From assembly GCF_001612965.1 (NCBI RefSeq), contig NZ_BDBL01000025.1:82005-146004 (forward strand): a stretch of 64,000 bases of DNA. The letters run 5' to 3'. Below the pieces are notes generated by a model that saw only the letters and a list, made by a program, of their open reading frames with translations, made no database searches and was not told where the DNA came from. The stretch comes from Nocardia kruczakiae NBRC 101016. GTDB taxonomy: Bacteria; Actinomycetota; Actinomycetes; Mycobacteriales; Mycobacteriaceae. Both the position numbers and the translations under genes were made by a program. Positions 8,225 through 21,104 of the stretch are shown here, piece by piece (positions within the stretch are counted from its first letter, which is position 1; each line of letters starts with the position of its first letter).

Positions 8225-11200
8225 TCACCCTGCCTGTCGCTGTGCACCGAATTCGGACATTCCGGCGGCGAAATCACACAGTATGGTGCGCCAGCGCTCG
8301 GCGCGCGCGTCGGCCCCGGCCTCGTCCAGCACCGCCGAGTTCACGTCGATGTGCGCGACCAGAACCGGACGCCCATCCTTCGACACCACCGCGGTGTTGA
8401 GGTCGATGGTGAAGCGCAGCGGCAGATCCGGATGGCCGGCCGCACCGAATTCGGCGGTGAGCTCCGGCAACGGCACCGGCGTCCACGGGCCGCTACCGAA
8501 CTGCAGCACGTCGAAGCGGCCCAGGTGGTTGAGGCGAATCTGCCCGCGCGCGTGCGGGGTTCGATCGTGGACCGGCGCCCGGCCGGTCGCCGGCGTCCAG
8601 ATCTCGAGTTCGGCCGCCGGCACCAAGGCCGTCTCCTCGACGGTGAACCAGCCGACGCGGCGGGTGTCGTCGCCGGGGTCGCGGCCGTGCGATTCGCGGG
8701 TCACCGCGATGCGACCGGTGTCGTCGGCGGTGTCGGCGACCAGTCGCGCACACGCGGCCAGTAACAGATCGTCCAGGGGCACATCGGTGTCCGCGCACCG
8801 GGCGAGCAGCGCCTCGGTGTCGTCGGGGCCCAGTTCGACGATTCGCTGGATGGCCTTACCGGCCCGATCGCTGCGCGGATCGGTGTAGCGGCCGCCGAGC
8901 GGTGTGCCCAGCGTCGGCGGAATGCCGGTCCCGGTGTCGTCGGCGCCGAATTCCGAAACCTGTTCGGCCCCGGTCTCGTTCACCGCGCCAACACCCTGTT
9001 CGAGCCGGCGCAGATCGTCCACGAGAATCAGCCAGGACACCACGTCCACCGCCAGGTGGTGAATCGACAGCACCAGTCGCGGCCGGTCGCCGGGCAACAG
9101 GGTCGCGGCCACCATCCGGCCGGCGTCCGGATCCAGCCGTTGCACGGTAGCAGCCAAATGATCTGCCGCACTACGGCTTTCGTCCGGCGCCGCGACGGCG
9201 AACGTGGCGGCCGCGCTCGAGCGGTCCTGCGCGATCAGGACCGGCCGTCCCTCGTCGCCGACCTCCAGGCGAGACCGGAGGGTGGGATGGGCGGTGGCCA
9301 AGTCCTCGAGCCGTCGCACGATCACCTCGGGCGTGATCTCCGGATCGAGCGAGATCACCTGAGATTGGGCGAGCCAGCGATAGTCGCCGTAGCCGAGGAT
9401 CTCGTGCGCCAGGGCGGTGAGCGGAAGTACGGTTCCCGCCGGTGTCACCTCGGCATCGGCAAGACCGTCCTCGGACGGTTCGTCCAAACGCTCGGCGAGA
9501 TCGCGAAGATCGGCCGCCGCGAGCACTTCTCGCGCCGAGACGCGGTAGCCGGCGCCGCGCAGCCGCGACACCAGATCGATGACGCCGATACTGTCGATCC
9601 CCAGGTCCACCAGGCTGTCCAGGATGCCGATCCGCGACCCCGCGCCCATCGCCTCGATCAGCGCCAGCAGCGTGCGTTCGGTCTCGGTGCGCGGTTCGGC
9701 GCGGGCGCCGGTGCCGTCCGGGCGAGCCAGCAATTCGGTCGCGACGTGCACATCGAGTTTGTCGTTGCGGTTCAACGGAATCTCGTCGACGAACACGATG
9801 CGGGTGGGAACCAGGAACTGCGGCAGCCGCCGGGCCAGATCGGAACGCAGCCGCGCGACGGTGCCGTCACCGACCACCAGCGCACCCAGCCGGGTCCGCC
9901 CGTTCTCGGTGAAGGCCAGCGCCGCCGCGTGGCGAACGCCGTCGAGTTCCCGCAGCACCACACTGACCTCGTCGGGTTCGACACGGTATCCGTTGATCTT
10001 CACCTGCCGGTCGACGCGCCCCTCGTAGACGACGGTGCCGTCGTCGGCTCGGCGCACGAGATCGCCGGTGCGATAACGCCTTTCGCCGCCCTCGCCCGCG
10101 ACGAAGGCGGCCGCGGTGGTGGCGGGCCGCCGCAGATAACCGAGCGCGAGTTGCGGCCCGGAAAGGTAGAGCTCGCCCTGCCCGCCGGGCGGCACCGGCC
10201 GCAACCGGTGATCGAGCACCTCGGCGGTCATCGCGTCGAACGGGCGGCCGATGGTGGGCGCGGCGTGGTCGTGCACATCCGCCATCAGCGCCTCGACGGT
10301 CGCCTCGGTCGGGCCGTAGAAGTTGATGACCCGGGTGGTCGCCAGGCCCTGCAGGCGGCGCCAGGTGTCCGGGCTGATCGCCTCGCCGCCGAGGGCGAGC
10401 ACGGCCAGCGGACAGCGCTCGGCGCCGGTCTCGGGATCGGTGCGGAACAGTCCGGCGGCGATCAGCCGGTTCAGCATGGACGGCGACGTGTCGAAGATGT
10501 CGATCCCGAATTCGCCGATGGCGCCGACGATGCGCTCGGCATCGGTGCGCACCTCGTCACCCAGCAGAACCACGGTATGGCCGCTCAGCAGGGCGACCGT
10601 GGGCTGCCACGCCGCATCGAACCCGGTGGACCAGCCGTGCCCGATGCGCAGCGTACGCCCGGTGGCGGCGGCGATCGGCGCGAAGATCCGCCGCTCGTGA
10701 TTGCCCCAGTGGTTGAGCAGTGCGCGATGCGATACCGCGACACCCTTGGGCCTGCCGGTCGTACCGGAGGTGAAGACCACGTAGCACGGTGCGTCCGAAT
10801 GAGGCTGCGGCACAGTGTTTGCCGCAGGATCGACCACATCGGCGACCGGAAACCGGAGGCGGCCGTCGCTGTCCGTGATCCCGTGGCGGCAGTCCACGCC
10901 CTGGGCGCGGACCTCGGCCAGGACGTCGGCGCGGTCCGCGTCGGCGAGCACGATGCGCGCACCGCTTGTGCTCAGCAGGTAGGCCACGCGGTCCGCCGGT
11001 GTGGTCGGATCGACGTGCACACAGGTGGCACCGGCCAGACCGATGGCGAAGGGGGCGTGCAGGACCCGGCGGTCGCGGGGCAGCATGACCGCCACCGCGT
11101 CACCGGAACCGATCCCCGCCGCACGCAGCTCGGCTGCCAATGTGCGCACCGCGGAACCGAATTCGGTGAAGCTGTGCTCGCCCGCCGCGTCGACGACCGC

Positions 11201-12691
11201 GATCCGATCGGCGGCCGCACGAGCCGCGTTGAGCAACGCTTCCGGAACCGTCGCGGCAGAACTCGCCGCACCGCCCGGCACCGTCTGCGCGGATGCAGGG
11301 GGGCCCGATTCGACGACGGACGAGCCGGCCGTCTCCTTCGCCGTATCGGAAAACCCTGCCCCACAGTCATATTCAGAGATCAACGTGGCGGGCTCGTCGT
11401 CGAGCAGCACATCGACCGCACTACACTGCCGCGCGCTGACGATCCGGGTGGCGACAGCGAGCAACCGGCGCGCCATCCGGTCCGGGTCGAAGGTGGTGAG
11501 CAGGTCGGGGCGGGTTTCGACGCGGCAGATCAGCTCGCCGTGTTCCAGTACCGGCACGACGGCGATCGGATAGTGGCTCGGCGAATCGACGCGGCGGGCG
11601 GTCATGGTGGCGCCGCCGCCCATCGGCATTCGCGGTGCGACCGCGCCGACCGGTGAGTTCTCGAAGACGAGCAGGCTGTCGAACAACTGCCCGGCCCCGG
11701 CGTGGCGGGTGATCTCCGCGATGCCCAGATATTCGTGCGCCCGCAACTGCGCCACCGCGCGCTGCAGTTCGGCGCCGACCTGCGCGGGCGCGCGATCGTC
11801 CATCCGCACCCGCACCGGAATGGTGGTGACCAGCGCGCCGACCAGGCGCTCCGCATTCGGCAGCGAGGCGTCGCGACCCGAGGTGGTCTGACCGAAGACC
11901 ACGTCGTCGCGGCCGGTCAGCCCGGAAAGAATACGTGCCCAGGCCATTTGGAGCACGGTGTTCAGCGTGAGGCCGTTGGCCCGGGCCCAGGTGAGGAGCA
12001 GGTCGGTGCCCGCGGCGTCCACCCGCGCCTCACCCACGACGGGCAGGTCGAGATCCGCCGGAGCCGGCGGCCCGAGCATCGGCATCGGCGCCAGACCCTC
12101 CAGTGCCGCGGCCCACGCGCGCGCCGAGGCCTCGGTGTCGCGGCTCGCCAGCCAGGCCGCGTGTTCCCGCAACGGCGGAGCCGGGGGCAGCGCCGCGCCC
12201 TCCCCGCGGTGCAGGGCGATCAGATCGGAGAACAGCAGCGGAATCGACCAGCCGTCGACGACGATATGGTGTGCGGTACACACCAATTCGTACTCGCGCT
12301 CGCCGACCCGCGCCGCGACGACCCGGAACAGCGGGCCGCGGTCCAGATCGAGGCGCCGGCGCGCTTCCTGCCAGTAGAGATCCCGCGCCGCCGCCTCGGG
12401 GTCGGGGGCCGAGCGCAGATCGACCTCGCGCCAGCCGATCCGGTCCTCCGAGGTGATGACCAGCACCGGATGCGGTACATCCTCGGCCAGTACCGCGGCG
12501 CCCAGATGCGGATAGCGCCGCAGGACGCCGTCGAAGGCCGCGCGCAGTGCCGCCGGATCGGCCAGATTCTCCACTCGCACCGCGAAGGTGACGAGATAGG
12601 GGTCGATGCCCTGCGCCATCGAACTGACCGAATACAGCCCGCGCTGCAGTGGCGACAGCGCGACGACGTCGAGAATCTCCACCTCGCTCAC
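8225..12691 (-). CDS. MbtF-like NRPS (C-A-PCP-E)
   Basis: The 1488-residue protein has four domains. The condensation domain has an intact HHIVVDG motif (first His at residue 141). The adenylation domain has FTSGTTGRPKG near residue 645, NFYGPTEA, YRTGDL and NDKLD. The carrier domain has Ser1034 in LGIDSIG, and the terminal epimerization-type domain has HHLAVDVVSW at residue 1211 and NHLGRF. C-A-PCP-E is the layout of MbtF, which adds the final lysine of mycobactin that cyclizes after N-hydroxylation. The start ATG overlaps the stop of the C-PCP gene (12688-12691). All core motifs look functional. A Pro/Ala-rich stretch near residues 440-475 is a linker. Lys as substrate is inferred from the MbtG-like neighbour. 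Confidence 0.85.
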   Translation of the reverse strand: MSEVEILDVVALSPLQRGLYSVSSMAQGIDPYLVTFAVRVENLADPAALRAAFDGVLRRYPHLGAAVLAEDVPHPVLVITSEDRIGWREVDLRSAPDPEAAARDLYWQEARRRLDLDRGPLFRVVAARVGEREYELVCTAHHIVVDGWSIPLLFSDLIALHRGEGAALPPAPPLREHAAWLASRDTEASARAWAAALEGLAPMPMLGPPAPADLDLPVVGEARVDAAGTDLLLTWARANGLTLNTVLQMAWARILSGLTGRDDVVFGQTTSGRDASLPNAERLVGALVTTIPVRVRMDDRAPAQVGAELQRAVAQLRAHEYLGIAEITRHAGAGQLFDSLLVFENSPVGAVAPRMPMGGGATMTARRVDSPSHYPIAVVPVLEHGELICRVETRPDLLTTFDPDRMARRLLAVATRIVSARQCSAVDVLLDDEPATLISEYDCGAGFSDTAKETAGSSVVESGPPASAQTVPGGAASSAATVPEALLNAARAAADRIAVVDAAGEHSFTEFGSAVRTLAAELRAAGIGSGDAVAVMLPRDRRVLHAPFAIGLAGATCVHVDPTTPADRVAYLLSTSGARIVLADADRADVLAEVRAQGVDCRHGITDSDGRLRFPVADVVDPAANTVPQPHSDAPCYVVFTSGTTGRPKGVAVSHRALLNHWGNHERRIFAPIAAATGRTLRIGHGWSTGFDAAWQPTVALLSGHTVVLLGDEVRTDAERIVGAIGEFGIDIFDTSPSMLNRLIAAGLFRTDPETGAERCPLAVLALGGEAISPDTWRRLQGLATTRVINFYGPTEATVEALMADVHDHAAPTIGRPFDAMTAEVLDHRLRPVPPGGQGELYLSGPQLALGYLRRPATTAAAFVAGEGGERRYRTGDLVRRADDGTVVYEGRVDRQVKINGYRVEPDEVSVVLRELDGVRHAAALAFTENGRTRLGALVVGDGTVARLRSDLARRLPQFLVPTRIVFVDEIPLNRNDKLDVHVATELLARPDGTGARAEPRTETERTLLALIEAMGAGSRIGILDSLVDLGIDSIGVIDLVSRLRGAGYRVSAREVLAAADLRDLAERLDEPSEDGLADAEVTPAGTVLPLTALAHEILGYGDYRWLAQSQVISLDPEITPEVIVRRLEDLATAHPTLRSRLEVGDEGRPVLIAQDRSSAAATFAVAAPDESRSAADHLAATVQRLDPDAGRMVAATLLPGDRPRLVLSIHHLAVDVVSWLILVDDLRRLEQGVGAVNETGAEQVSEFGADDTGTGIPPTLGTPLGGRYTDPRSDRAGKAIQRIVELGPDDTEALLARCADTDVPLDDLLLAACARLVADTADDTGRIAVTRESHGRDPGDDTRRVGWFTVEETALVPAAELEIWTPATGRAPVHDRTPHARGQIRLNHLGRFDVLQFGSGPWTPVPLPELTAEFGAAGHPDLPLRFTIDLNTAVVSKDGRPVLVAHIDVNSAVLDEAGADARAERWRTILCDFAAGMSEFGAQRQAG

Positions 12692-14385
12692 CGTGCGGCG
12701 AACTTCTTGCCGAGTGCGGCCAGCGCGGCCGGATCCAGACCGGAAGCGCTCATCGGCGCGACCGGGGCGGTCTGTTCGGCGGCCGGGGCCGTTTCGGCCT
12801 CGGTCAGCTGTGCGGCCATTTCGTGCACAGCCGGGAACTCGAATACTTTCTGCACGTCCAGCGCATAGCCTCGCTCACCGAGCAGGGTGACCATGCGCAG
12901 TGCGGCGATGCTGTCACCGCCCAGGGAGAAGAAGGTGTCGGCGCGGCCGACCTCGTCGTCCGCGTCCAGTTCGAGCACCTCGCGAATGGTGTCGGCGATC
13001 AACCGTTCGGCATCGGTACCGGGCTCTCCGCCGAGACCGGGGCCACCGTGGTAGGACGCGTTCCGTTCGAACACCGCCGGAAGCTCGACATCGCGCAACG
13101 GATTATCCGAGGCCGCAGCGCAATTCAGCAGCCATCGCTCGATTCCGGCTGCGAGCGCGTCGAATTCGGCACTCCCGGCGAATACGGCCGGGAATTCGAG
13201 GGTCACCGACACCTCCTCGGCCCCGGTGACCACGTCGGCGACGACATCCACGCCGTGCGGCCGTGCCACCCGTCGGGCGATCTCGCGCGCATTCGCGCCG
13301 GTCACCTCGGTTCGGGTGGTGACCAGGGCCTGGAAGGGCGCACCCGCGGCGACGGCGGCGGCGCCGCGCAGCTGATGCGTGATCCGCTCGATCCGGGCCG
13401 CGGCATGGGCGCGCGCGGGCACCGCGAGCTCGGCGACCTGCGCCAGCAGCGCTCGTGGACTGGCAGCCGCGGCGGTGTCGACGCGCAGCACCAGATGGTT
13501 GGCGTAGGCGCCGAGCGCCGAATCCTCCTGTGCGCCGGTGCGTCCCGCGTCGGCGATGCCGACCGGCACATCGTTCCCGAGACCCGCCGCGCCCAGCACC
13601 GCGGCCAGCGCGGCGACCACCGACAGTTCGACGTCGTGGTCGCCGAAGGCGGCCGCCGGGACCCGCAGGGTGCGCGTCGCGGCTGCCGGACCCGCTTCCG
13701 CGACGGAATCAGCGGCCACCGTCACGGTCGCCCGCTCCGGCAGATCGGCCAGCCGATCCAGCCAGTACCCGAGGTCGGGATCGGCGGCGGCATCGCCGAC
13801 CAGCGACTTCATCTGTGCCATCGCGTAGCCCCGGTACTGCGTCACGGGCTCGGCGACCGTCCCCTCGACCAGTTCCGCGACCAGCAGTTCGAGACTGCGA
13901 TCGTCGGCGGCCACCGGATGAGCGGTGAGGGACAGGATGTCTCGATCCGGCGTGCGGTGCAGTCTGATCCGGATCGGCAGCTCGCGCACCGGATCGATGC
14001 GGTGCGCGGCATCGGAGCGCAGTGCGGCGTCGAGGTCCGCGGAGTCTGTCTCCACCGTCTCGATCACCGTGTCGGGCGCGTCGACGACACGCTGGTAGGG
14101 AATCCGCCGATCGTCCGGATAGACCGTGCGCAGAATGTCGTGCCGGCTCACCGCGGCGACCGCGGCCCGGTCCAGATCGGCCGGACCGAGGTCGCCGGTG
14201 ATCTCCAAGGCCAGAAAGAGATTCGTCGCCGCGACGCCGCGCAGTCGTTCCGGCAGCAGGGCCGCCTGCTGGGCGGGGGACAACGGGATGCCCCGCCCGC
14301 CCGTTCGCGACTCCGTCGCGGCCGCGGCGGTTTTCGGAGCAGACGTGGCCGGCGCGGACGTATTCGGCACGGGCGAATCAGACAT
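12688..14385 (-). CDS. NRPS C-PCP didomain protein without an adenylation domain
   Basis: The 565-residue protein has an Ala-rich leader (1-30), a condensation-like domain (about 32-440) and a carrier domain with an intact GGDS near residue 500, followed by an Ala/Glu-rich tail. There is no adenylation domain, so the carrier must be loaded in trans or receive a chain passively. The condensation motif reads AHPVAADD; the second His of HHxxxDG, the usual catalytic base, is Pro. It lies 13 bp after the lipoprotein gene with AAGGA before the ATG, and overlaps the MbtF-like gene. In mycobactin the MbtC/MbtD polyketide module acts between MbtE and MbtF; whether this protein bridges a similar step is speculation. 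Confidence 0.8.
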   Translation of the reverse strand: MSDSPVPNTSAPATSAPKTAAAATESRTGGRGIPLSPAQQAALLPERLRGVAATNLFLALEITGDLGPADLDRAAVAAVSRHDILRTVYPDDRRIPYQRVVDAPDTVIETVETDSADLDAALRSDAAHRIDPVRELPIRIRLHRTPDRDILSLTAHPVAADDRSLELLVAELVEGTVAEPVTQYRGYAMAQMKSLVGDAAADPDLGYWLDRLADLPERATVTVAADSVAEAGPAAATRTLRVPAAAFGDHDVELSVVAALAAVLGAAGLGNDVPVGIADAGRTGAQEDSALGAYANHLVLRVDTAAAASPRALLAQVAELAVPARAHAAARIERITHQLRGAAAVAAGAPFQALVTTRTEVTGANAREIARRVARPHGVDVVADVVTGAEEVSVTLEFPAVFAGSAEFDALAAGIERWLLNCAAASDNPLRDVELPAVFERNASYHGGPGLGGEPGTDAERLIADTIREVLELDADDEVGRADTFFSLGGDSIAALRMVTLLGERGYALDVQKVFEFPAVHEMAAQLTEAETAPAAEQTAPVAPMSASGLDPAALAALGKKFAAR

Positions 14386-14398
14386 GGGTAATCAGTCC

Positions 14399-15400
14399 TT
14401 ACTTGCCGACGGTCGCGAATGTCGGTTCGAGCTTGTCGAGCAGATACGGCACCGACAGCGCGGTCGGCTGGTTGATGGCGTTGATCGTGATCATGTCCAC
14501 GAACGAGATGCCGCCCTGGCGCACCGACGGCAGATCCGCGTAGCCGGGTAGCTGGGTGAACTTCTCCTGCAGGCCGGGTGCCGCGCCGCACACCAGCAGA
14601 TCGGAGGTCAGATCACCGAGCCGTTCCGGCGAGAGCGCCAGCCGTCCGCCCGAGGGCGCCTCGGCGACCAGTTTCGCCGGCATCGTCATCCCCAGCCGCG
14701 TGAACACCTGCGCGGAACCGTCTTTCGGATCCGCCAGCACCATCAGCTGGGTCGGCGTGGTGAGCATGCAGGTGAGGAAGGTCTTGCCCTTCAGCCCCGG
14801 ATGTTTCGCGGCGACCGCGTCGATCCTGCCGTGCACATCGGCGACCACCTTCTCGGCCTGGTCCTGCTTGTGCAGCGCCTTGCCGAGGGCCTGAACCTGG
14901 TCCTCCCACGGATCGATCTGCGCCGAGGACAGCGGCCCGATGGTCGGGGCCAGCTTGGACAGTTTGTCGTACATGGCCTTGTCCATCATGTAGCCCGGCG
15001 CCACGATGAGATCGGGCTCGAGCGCCGCGATCTGCTCGACGACATCGCCGCCCATGTTCAGGGCCTTGGACTGTTGTGGCAGCGACGGCGGCAGCCACGG
15101 CACGGTCATCCCGGCCCCGGCGCCGGGCACCAGATAGCCGACCGGGGTGACCCCGAGCGAGACGGCCGCGTCCAGCCAGGCCGGGCCGAGGGTCACCACA
15201 CGCTTGGGCGTGCCGTCGACGGTGGTGGTGCCCATGCTGTGCTCGATCGTCACGGCTCCACCGGAATCGGCATCGTCCGAACCGGATCCGCAGGCGGCCA
15301 CGACCGTCACCAGACCCAGGATCAGCGCCAGCACCGTGGTTCGCAGCACCGCGCCGCGTGCGCGCATACCGCGGCGCGCGGATGTTCGACCTGGGTTCAT
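14399..15400 (-). CDS. Siderophore-binding lipoprotein of an ABC importer (FecB-like)
   Basis: The 333-residue protein has a lipoprotein signal peptide with lipobox VVAAC and the lipidated Cys at residue 37. It has the two-lobed periplasmic-binding fold of ferric siderophore binding proteins (for example KRVVTLGPAWLDAAVSLG and EQIAALEPDLIVAPG). The precursor should be anchored outside the membrane and bind the ferric siderophore. It is the first gene of the minus-strand operon that continues through two NRPS genes and the ABC pair. An iron box lies 63 bp upstream of its ATG. A later in-frame ATG at residue 12 is an alternative start. No FecCD-type permease gene is seen in the window. Confidence 0.83.
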   Translation of the reverse strand: MNPGRTSARRGMRARGAVLRTTVLALILGLVTVVAACGSGSDDADSGGAVTIEHSMGTTTVDGTPKRVVTLGPAWLDAAVSLGVTPVGYLVPGAGAGMTVPWLPPSLPQQSKALNMGGDVVEQIAALEPDLIVAPGYMMDKAMYDKLSKLAPTIGPLSSAQIDPWEDQVQALGKALHKQDQAEKVVADVHGRIDAVAAKHPGLKGKTFLTCMLTTPTQLMVLADPKDGSAQVFTRLGMTMPAKLVAEAPSGGRLALSPERLGDLTSDLLVCGAAPGLQEKFTQLPGYADLPSVRQGGISFVDMITINAINQPTALSVPYLLDKLEPTFATVGK

Positions 15401-15462
15401 TGCACAGCTCCTTGTACTTCGCTCCGGGCGACTCGCGATCCCGGCCCTCTCGGAATCGTAGC

Positions 15463-18599
<3,137 letters not shown>

Positions 18600-18603
<4 letters not shown>

Positions 18604-19541
18604 GCCGGGGCGTCGGTGAGATAACCACCGCGAGCGAAGAATTCGGCGCCGTCGTGCTCGGCGCCGTCGGCGGTCGTCACCCGGGTGACGACCAAACCGA
18701 GATTGCCGCCGCGATGTGCGTCCGGCCCGCAGATCACCACGCCACCACCCTCCTGCACGACCACCCGGCCGGGAGTTCCGCCGTAGCGGGCCTGCGACAG
18801 GGTGGCGGCGGTGATCTCCACCTTCTCGCCGCGGTAATAGGAGAAGGCCCGCGGATACGGCTCGGACAGCGCGCGCACGAAACGCTCCAGATCCACTGCG
18901 TCCCAATGCCAGTCGATGCGGCTGTCGCGCTCGGACCGCTTGTGGAAATAGGTGCGCTCGGCCTTGTCCTGCGGCCGCCAGACCGCGGTGCCGGATTCGA
19001 TCGCGCTCAGCGCCTCCTGGAGCGCGCCCGGAATCAATTCCATTCCGGCGAGGACGAGTTCGGTGCCGGTGGCGGTCGGGCCGATCGGCAGGGAGCGCTG
19101 CACGAGGATGTCGCCGGTGTCGAGCTGTTCGTCCATCCGGTGCACGGTCAGGCCGAATTCGGATTCGCCGCTGATCAGCGCCCACAGCACGGGCGAGAAT
19201 CCGGTGAACTTCGGCAGCAGCGAATCGTGCAGATTCAGCGTGCCGTGCGGCGGCATCAGATACAGCTCCGGCGGCATCCAGGTGTACCAGCTGTTGACCA
19301 CGATGATGTCGGGTTCGGCGCGCTTGACCAGATCGATGGTCTCCGCATCGGCGCGCTCGGTCAGGTGGACCGCAATGCCGTGTTCGCGCGCCAGTTCCTC
19401 GACCGAATCGGACCAGATGCCCTTGTAGGCGTGTTCGCTCGCGGGGTGGGTGACCGCGAGTACCACCTCATGTTCCGAATCGATCAGGGCCTGCAGCGTT
19501 TTACGACCCCAGGTCTGATAACCGAACGACACGATACGCAT
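18600..19541 (-). CDS. Formyltransferase for an N-hydroxy amino acid (Fmt fold)
   Basis: The 313-residue protein has the formyltransferase fold with the catalytic set Asn103, His105 and Asp144 (TLNLHDSLLP and LDTGDIL), as in methionyl-tRNA formyltransferase. The C-terminal part (about 205-300) is the Fmt-C-like barrel. In siderophore clusters such enzymes use 10-formyltetrahydrofolate to formylate N-hydroxyornithine or N-hydroxylysine (for example FxbA for exochelin). Here it stands where mycobactin systems use a long-chain acyltransferase (MbtK). The four-base overlap with the MbtE-like NRPS and the iron box upstream support a siderophore role over a housekeeping fmt. Lysine as the formylated residue is inferred from the MbtG-like hydroxylase. 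Confidence 0.85.
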
Positions 19542-19565
19542 GAAACCGAACCTCTTCCCTAGAAC

Positions 19566-19584
19566 TAAGGGTAGCCTAGCCTAC
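19566..19584 (-). promoter_or_regulatory. IdeR/DtxR-type iron box of the formyltransferase-MbtE operon
   Basis: On the minus strand the site reads GTAGGCTAGGCTACCCTTA, 15 of 19 matches to the IdeR consensus. It lies about 25 bp upstream of the formyltransferase ATG at 19541, in the 57-bp gap behind the hydroxylase gene, so the formyltransferase pair has its own iron-responsive promoter. Confidence 0.78.
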
Positions 19585-19598
19585 AGTTTGCCGGGCGA

Positions 19599-20888
19599 TC
19601 ATTCCGGGCGCTGCCCGGCCCCGATCCGTGCCACCGCGGGGGCCCGGCGAACCGGCACCTCACCCAGCACCCGATCCGAAAGTTCGCCCAGGCAGCTGAG
19701 ATTGGGGAAGCCGGGCCCCTGCGCCATCCCCGCGAGATTCGGCAGGTAGAGCTTGGCGTCGAGGCCGGACACCGCCAGATCGTGGCCGATGGCCGCCTCC
19801 AGCCGGGCATGGGTGACGGGCCCGCCCACCGCGAGCTCCACCAGATCCGAGGCATCGGCGTCGAACAGATCCAGGAACCACAGCGGCTGGCCGCCGGTCG
19901 CGTCGACCACCAGATCGAAGGCGTGCATCTGATCGGGGCGCAAATCGTTGCGCAAGGTGAGCGCCACCCCCTCGCCGCGCTCGGCCACCCGCACCACGCG
20001 TCCCTGGAGATGATGAACGCGATTGTCCCCCAGCACGTTCTCCTGCACCCGCACCGAGAACACGCCACGATCGGTGCGGCGGATGACGTCGCGACGCTCC
20101 TGCAGGCTCAGCGCCCGCCACTTCGCCGGATCGCTGAACAGCGCGTTCTCGAAATAGCTTTCGCCGCGGGTGTAGATGGTGGCGGCGGGCGAGATCACCG
20201 ACACGGTGAGGACGTCGTGGCGGACCAGTTCGTCCACCGCCGACCCCGCGGTCTCACCGCCGCCGATCACCGCCGCGCGCGAGGAGACCGGCAGCCGGCG
20301 CTTACCGGCGAGATCCCAGAAATCCGCGATGCTCAGCACCTTCGGATGTTCGGCCAGCGCCCGCCGGCTGTCGCCCGGGCCGGTGATCATCAGCCCGTCG
20401 CAGTCGATTTCGGTCTCCACGCCGGCACTGTCGGCCACCGCGACCAGCCAGCCGTCGGCGGCCGGGCGGATCCGGCGCACCGCGCCCATCACCATCTCGA
20501 CCTCGGCCTTACGGGCGACCCACTGCAGATAGTTGGCCCAGACGTGGTGATGCGGATTGGGCCTGCCCCGGTCGACCCATTCGGCATAGGTGCCGTTCTC
20601 GACCAGGAACGAGCTCCAGCTGTAGGCGATCATCGCCCGGTCGATCGCGCGGTTGTGGCCGCGCGCCCAGGTGGAGTGATACGGGAAGCCGACATCCTTT
20701 TCGGGGCTGGTGCCGAGCCGGTGCTGGCCGTCGGTCCATCCGCCGCTGGGCAGCCAATTGCCGCCCACCGCATGCGGTTCCACCACGACCACGCGCGGAG
20801 CGGGTAACCCCAGGTCCCGCAGCACCCGAGCCTTCGCCGCCACTGCCATCGCTTTCGGCCCGGCTCCGACCACGAGAAGCGTCTTCAC
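19599..20888 (-). CDS. mbtG: L-lysine N6-monooxygenase, MbtG-like
   Basis: The 429-residue protein closely resembles mycobacterial MbtG. It has an FAD-binding GAGPKA at the N terminus, GGWTDGQHRLGTSPEKDVGFPY near residues 50-72, an NADPH-binding GGGETAGS near residue 205, and LAGMAQGPGFPNLSCLGELS toward the end. MbtG hydroxylates N6 of lysine (free or in the assembled chain) using FAD, NADPH and oxygen to make the hydroxamate nitrogen. It has its own promoter region with an iron box and a divergent secreted-protein gene. Ornithine as substrate cannot be excluded from sequence, but the relatedness to MbtG favours lysine. Confidence 0.9.
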   Translation of the reverse strand: MKTLLVVGAGPKAMAVAAKARVLRDLGLPAPRVVVVEPHAVGGNWLPSGGWTDGQHRLGTSPEKDVGFPYHSTWARGHNRAIDRAMIAYSWSSFLVENGTYAEWVDRGRPNPHHHVWANYLQWVARKAEVEMVMGAVRRIRPAADGWLVAVADSAGVETEIDCDGLMITGPGDSRRALAEHPKVLSIADFWDLAGKRRLPVSSRAAVIGGGETAGSAVDELVRHDVLTVSVISPAATIYTRGESYFENALFSDPAKWRALSLQERRDVIRRTDRGVFSVRVQENVLGDNRVHHLQGRVVRVAERGEGVALTLRNDLRPDQMHAFDLVVDATGGQPLWFLDLFDADASDLVELAVGGPVTHARLEAAIGHDLAVSGLDAKLYLPNLAGMAQGPGFPNLSCLGELSDRVLGEVPVRRAPAVARIGAGQRPE

Positions 20889-21007
20889 TGGTTCTCCCGT
20901 TCTGTGATTCCAGCCACCACTCAGCCGGTCGCCGGGGCGTTCAGCTGCGCAGATCCGACATATCGGGAAGAGCGGATCCGCCCGAAGTCGACTGAGTATT
21001 ACCTACC

Positions 21008-21026
21008 TTTGCATAGGCTTACCTTA
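21008..21026. promoter_or_regulatory. IdeR/DtxR-type iron box between mbtG-like and the secreted-protein gene
   Basis: TTTGCATAGGCTTACCTTA matches the IdeR consensus at 14 of 19 positions. It lies in the 216-bp divergent region, about 120 bp from the hydroxylase start and 79 bp from the secreted-protein start. Being near-palindromic and central, it could control both genes. Confidence 0.65.
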
Positions 21027-21104
21027 TATTGCTTAGTGGTGCCAGCCCTTGCGGAACGATTGCGAGGCACGGCACTCCTGTCCCCCAACTGATCGGATAC
21101 GACC

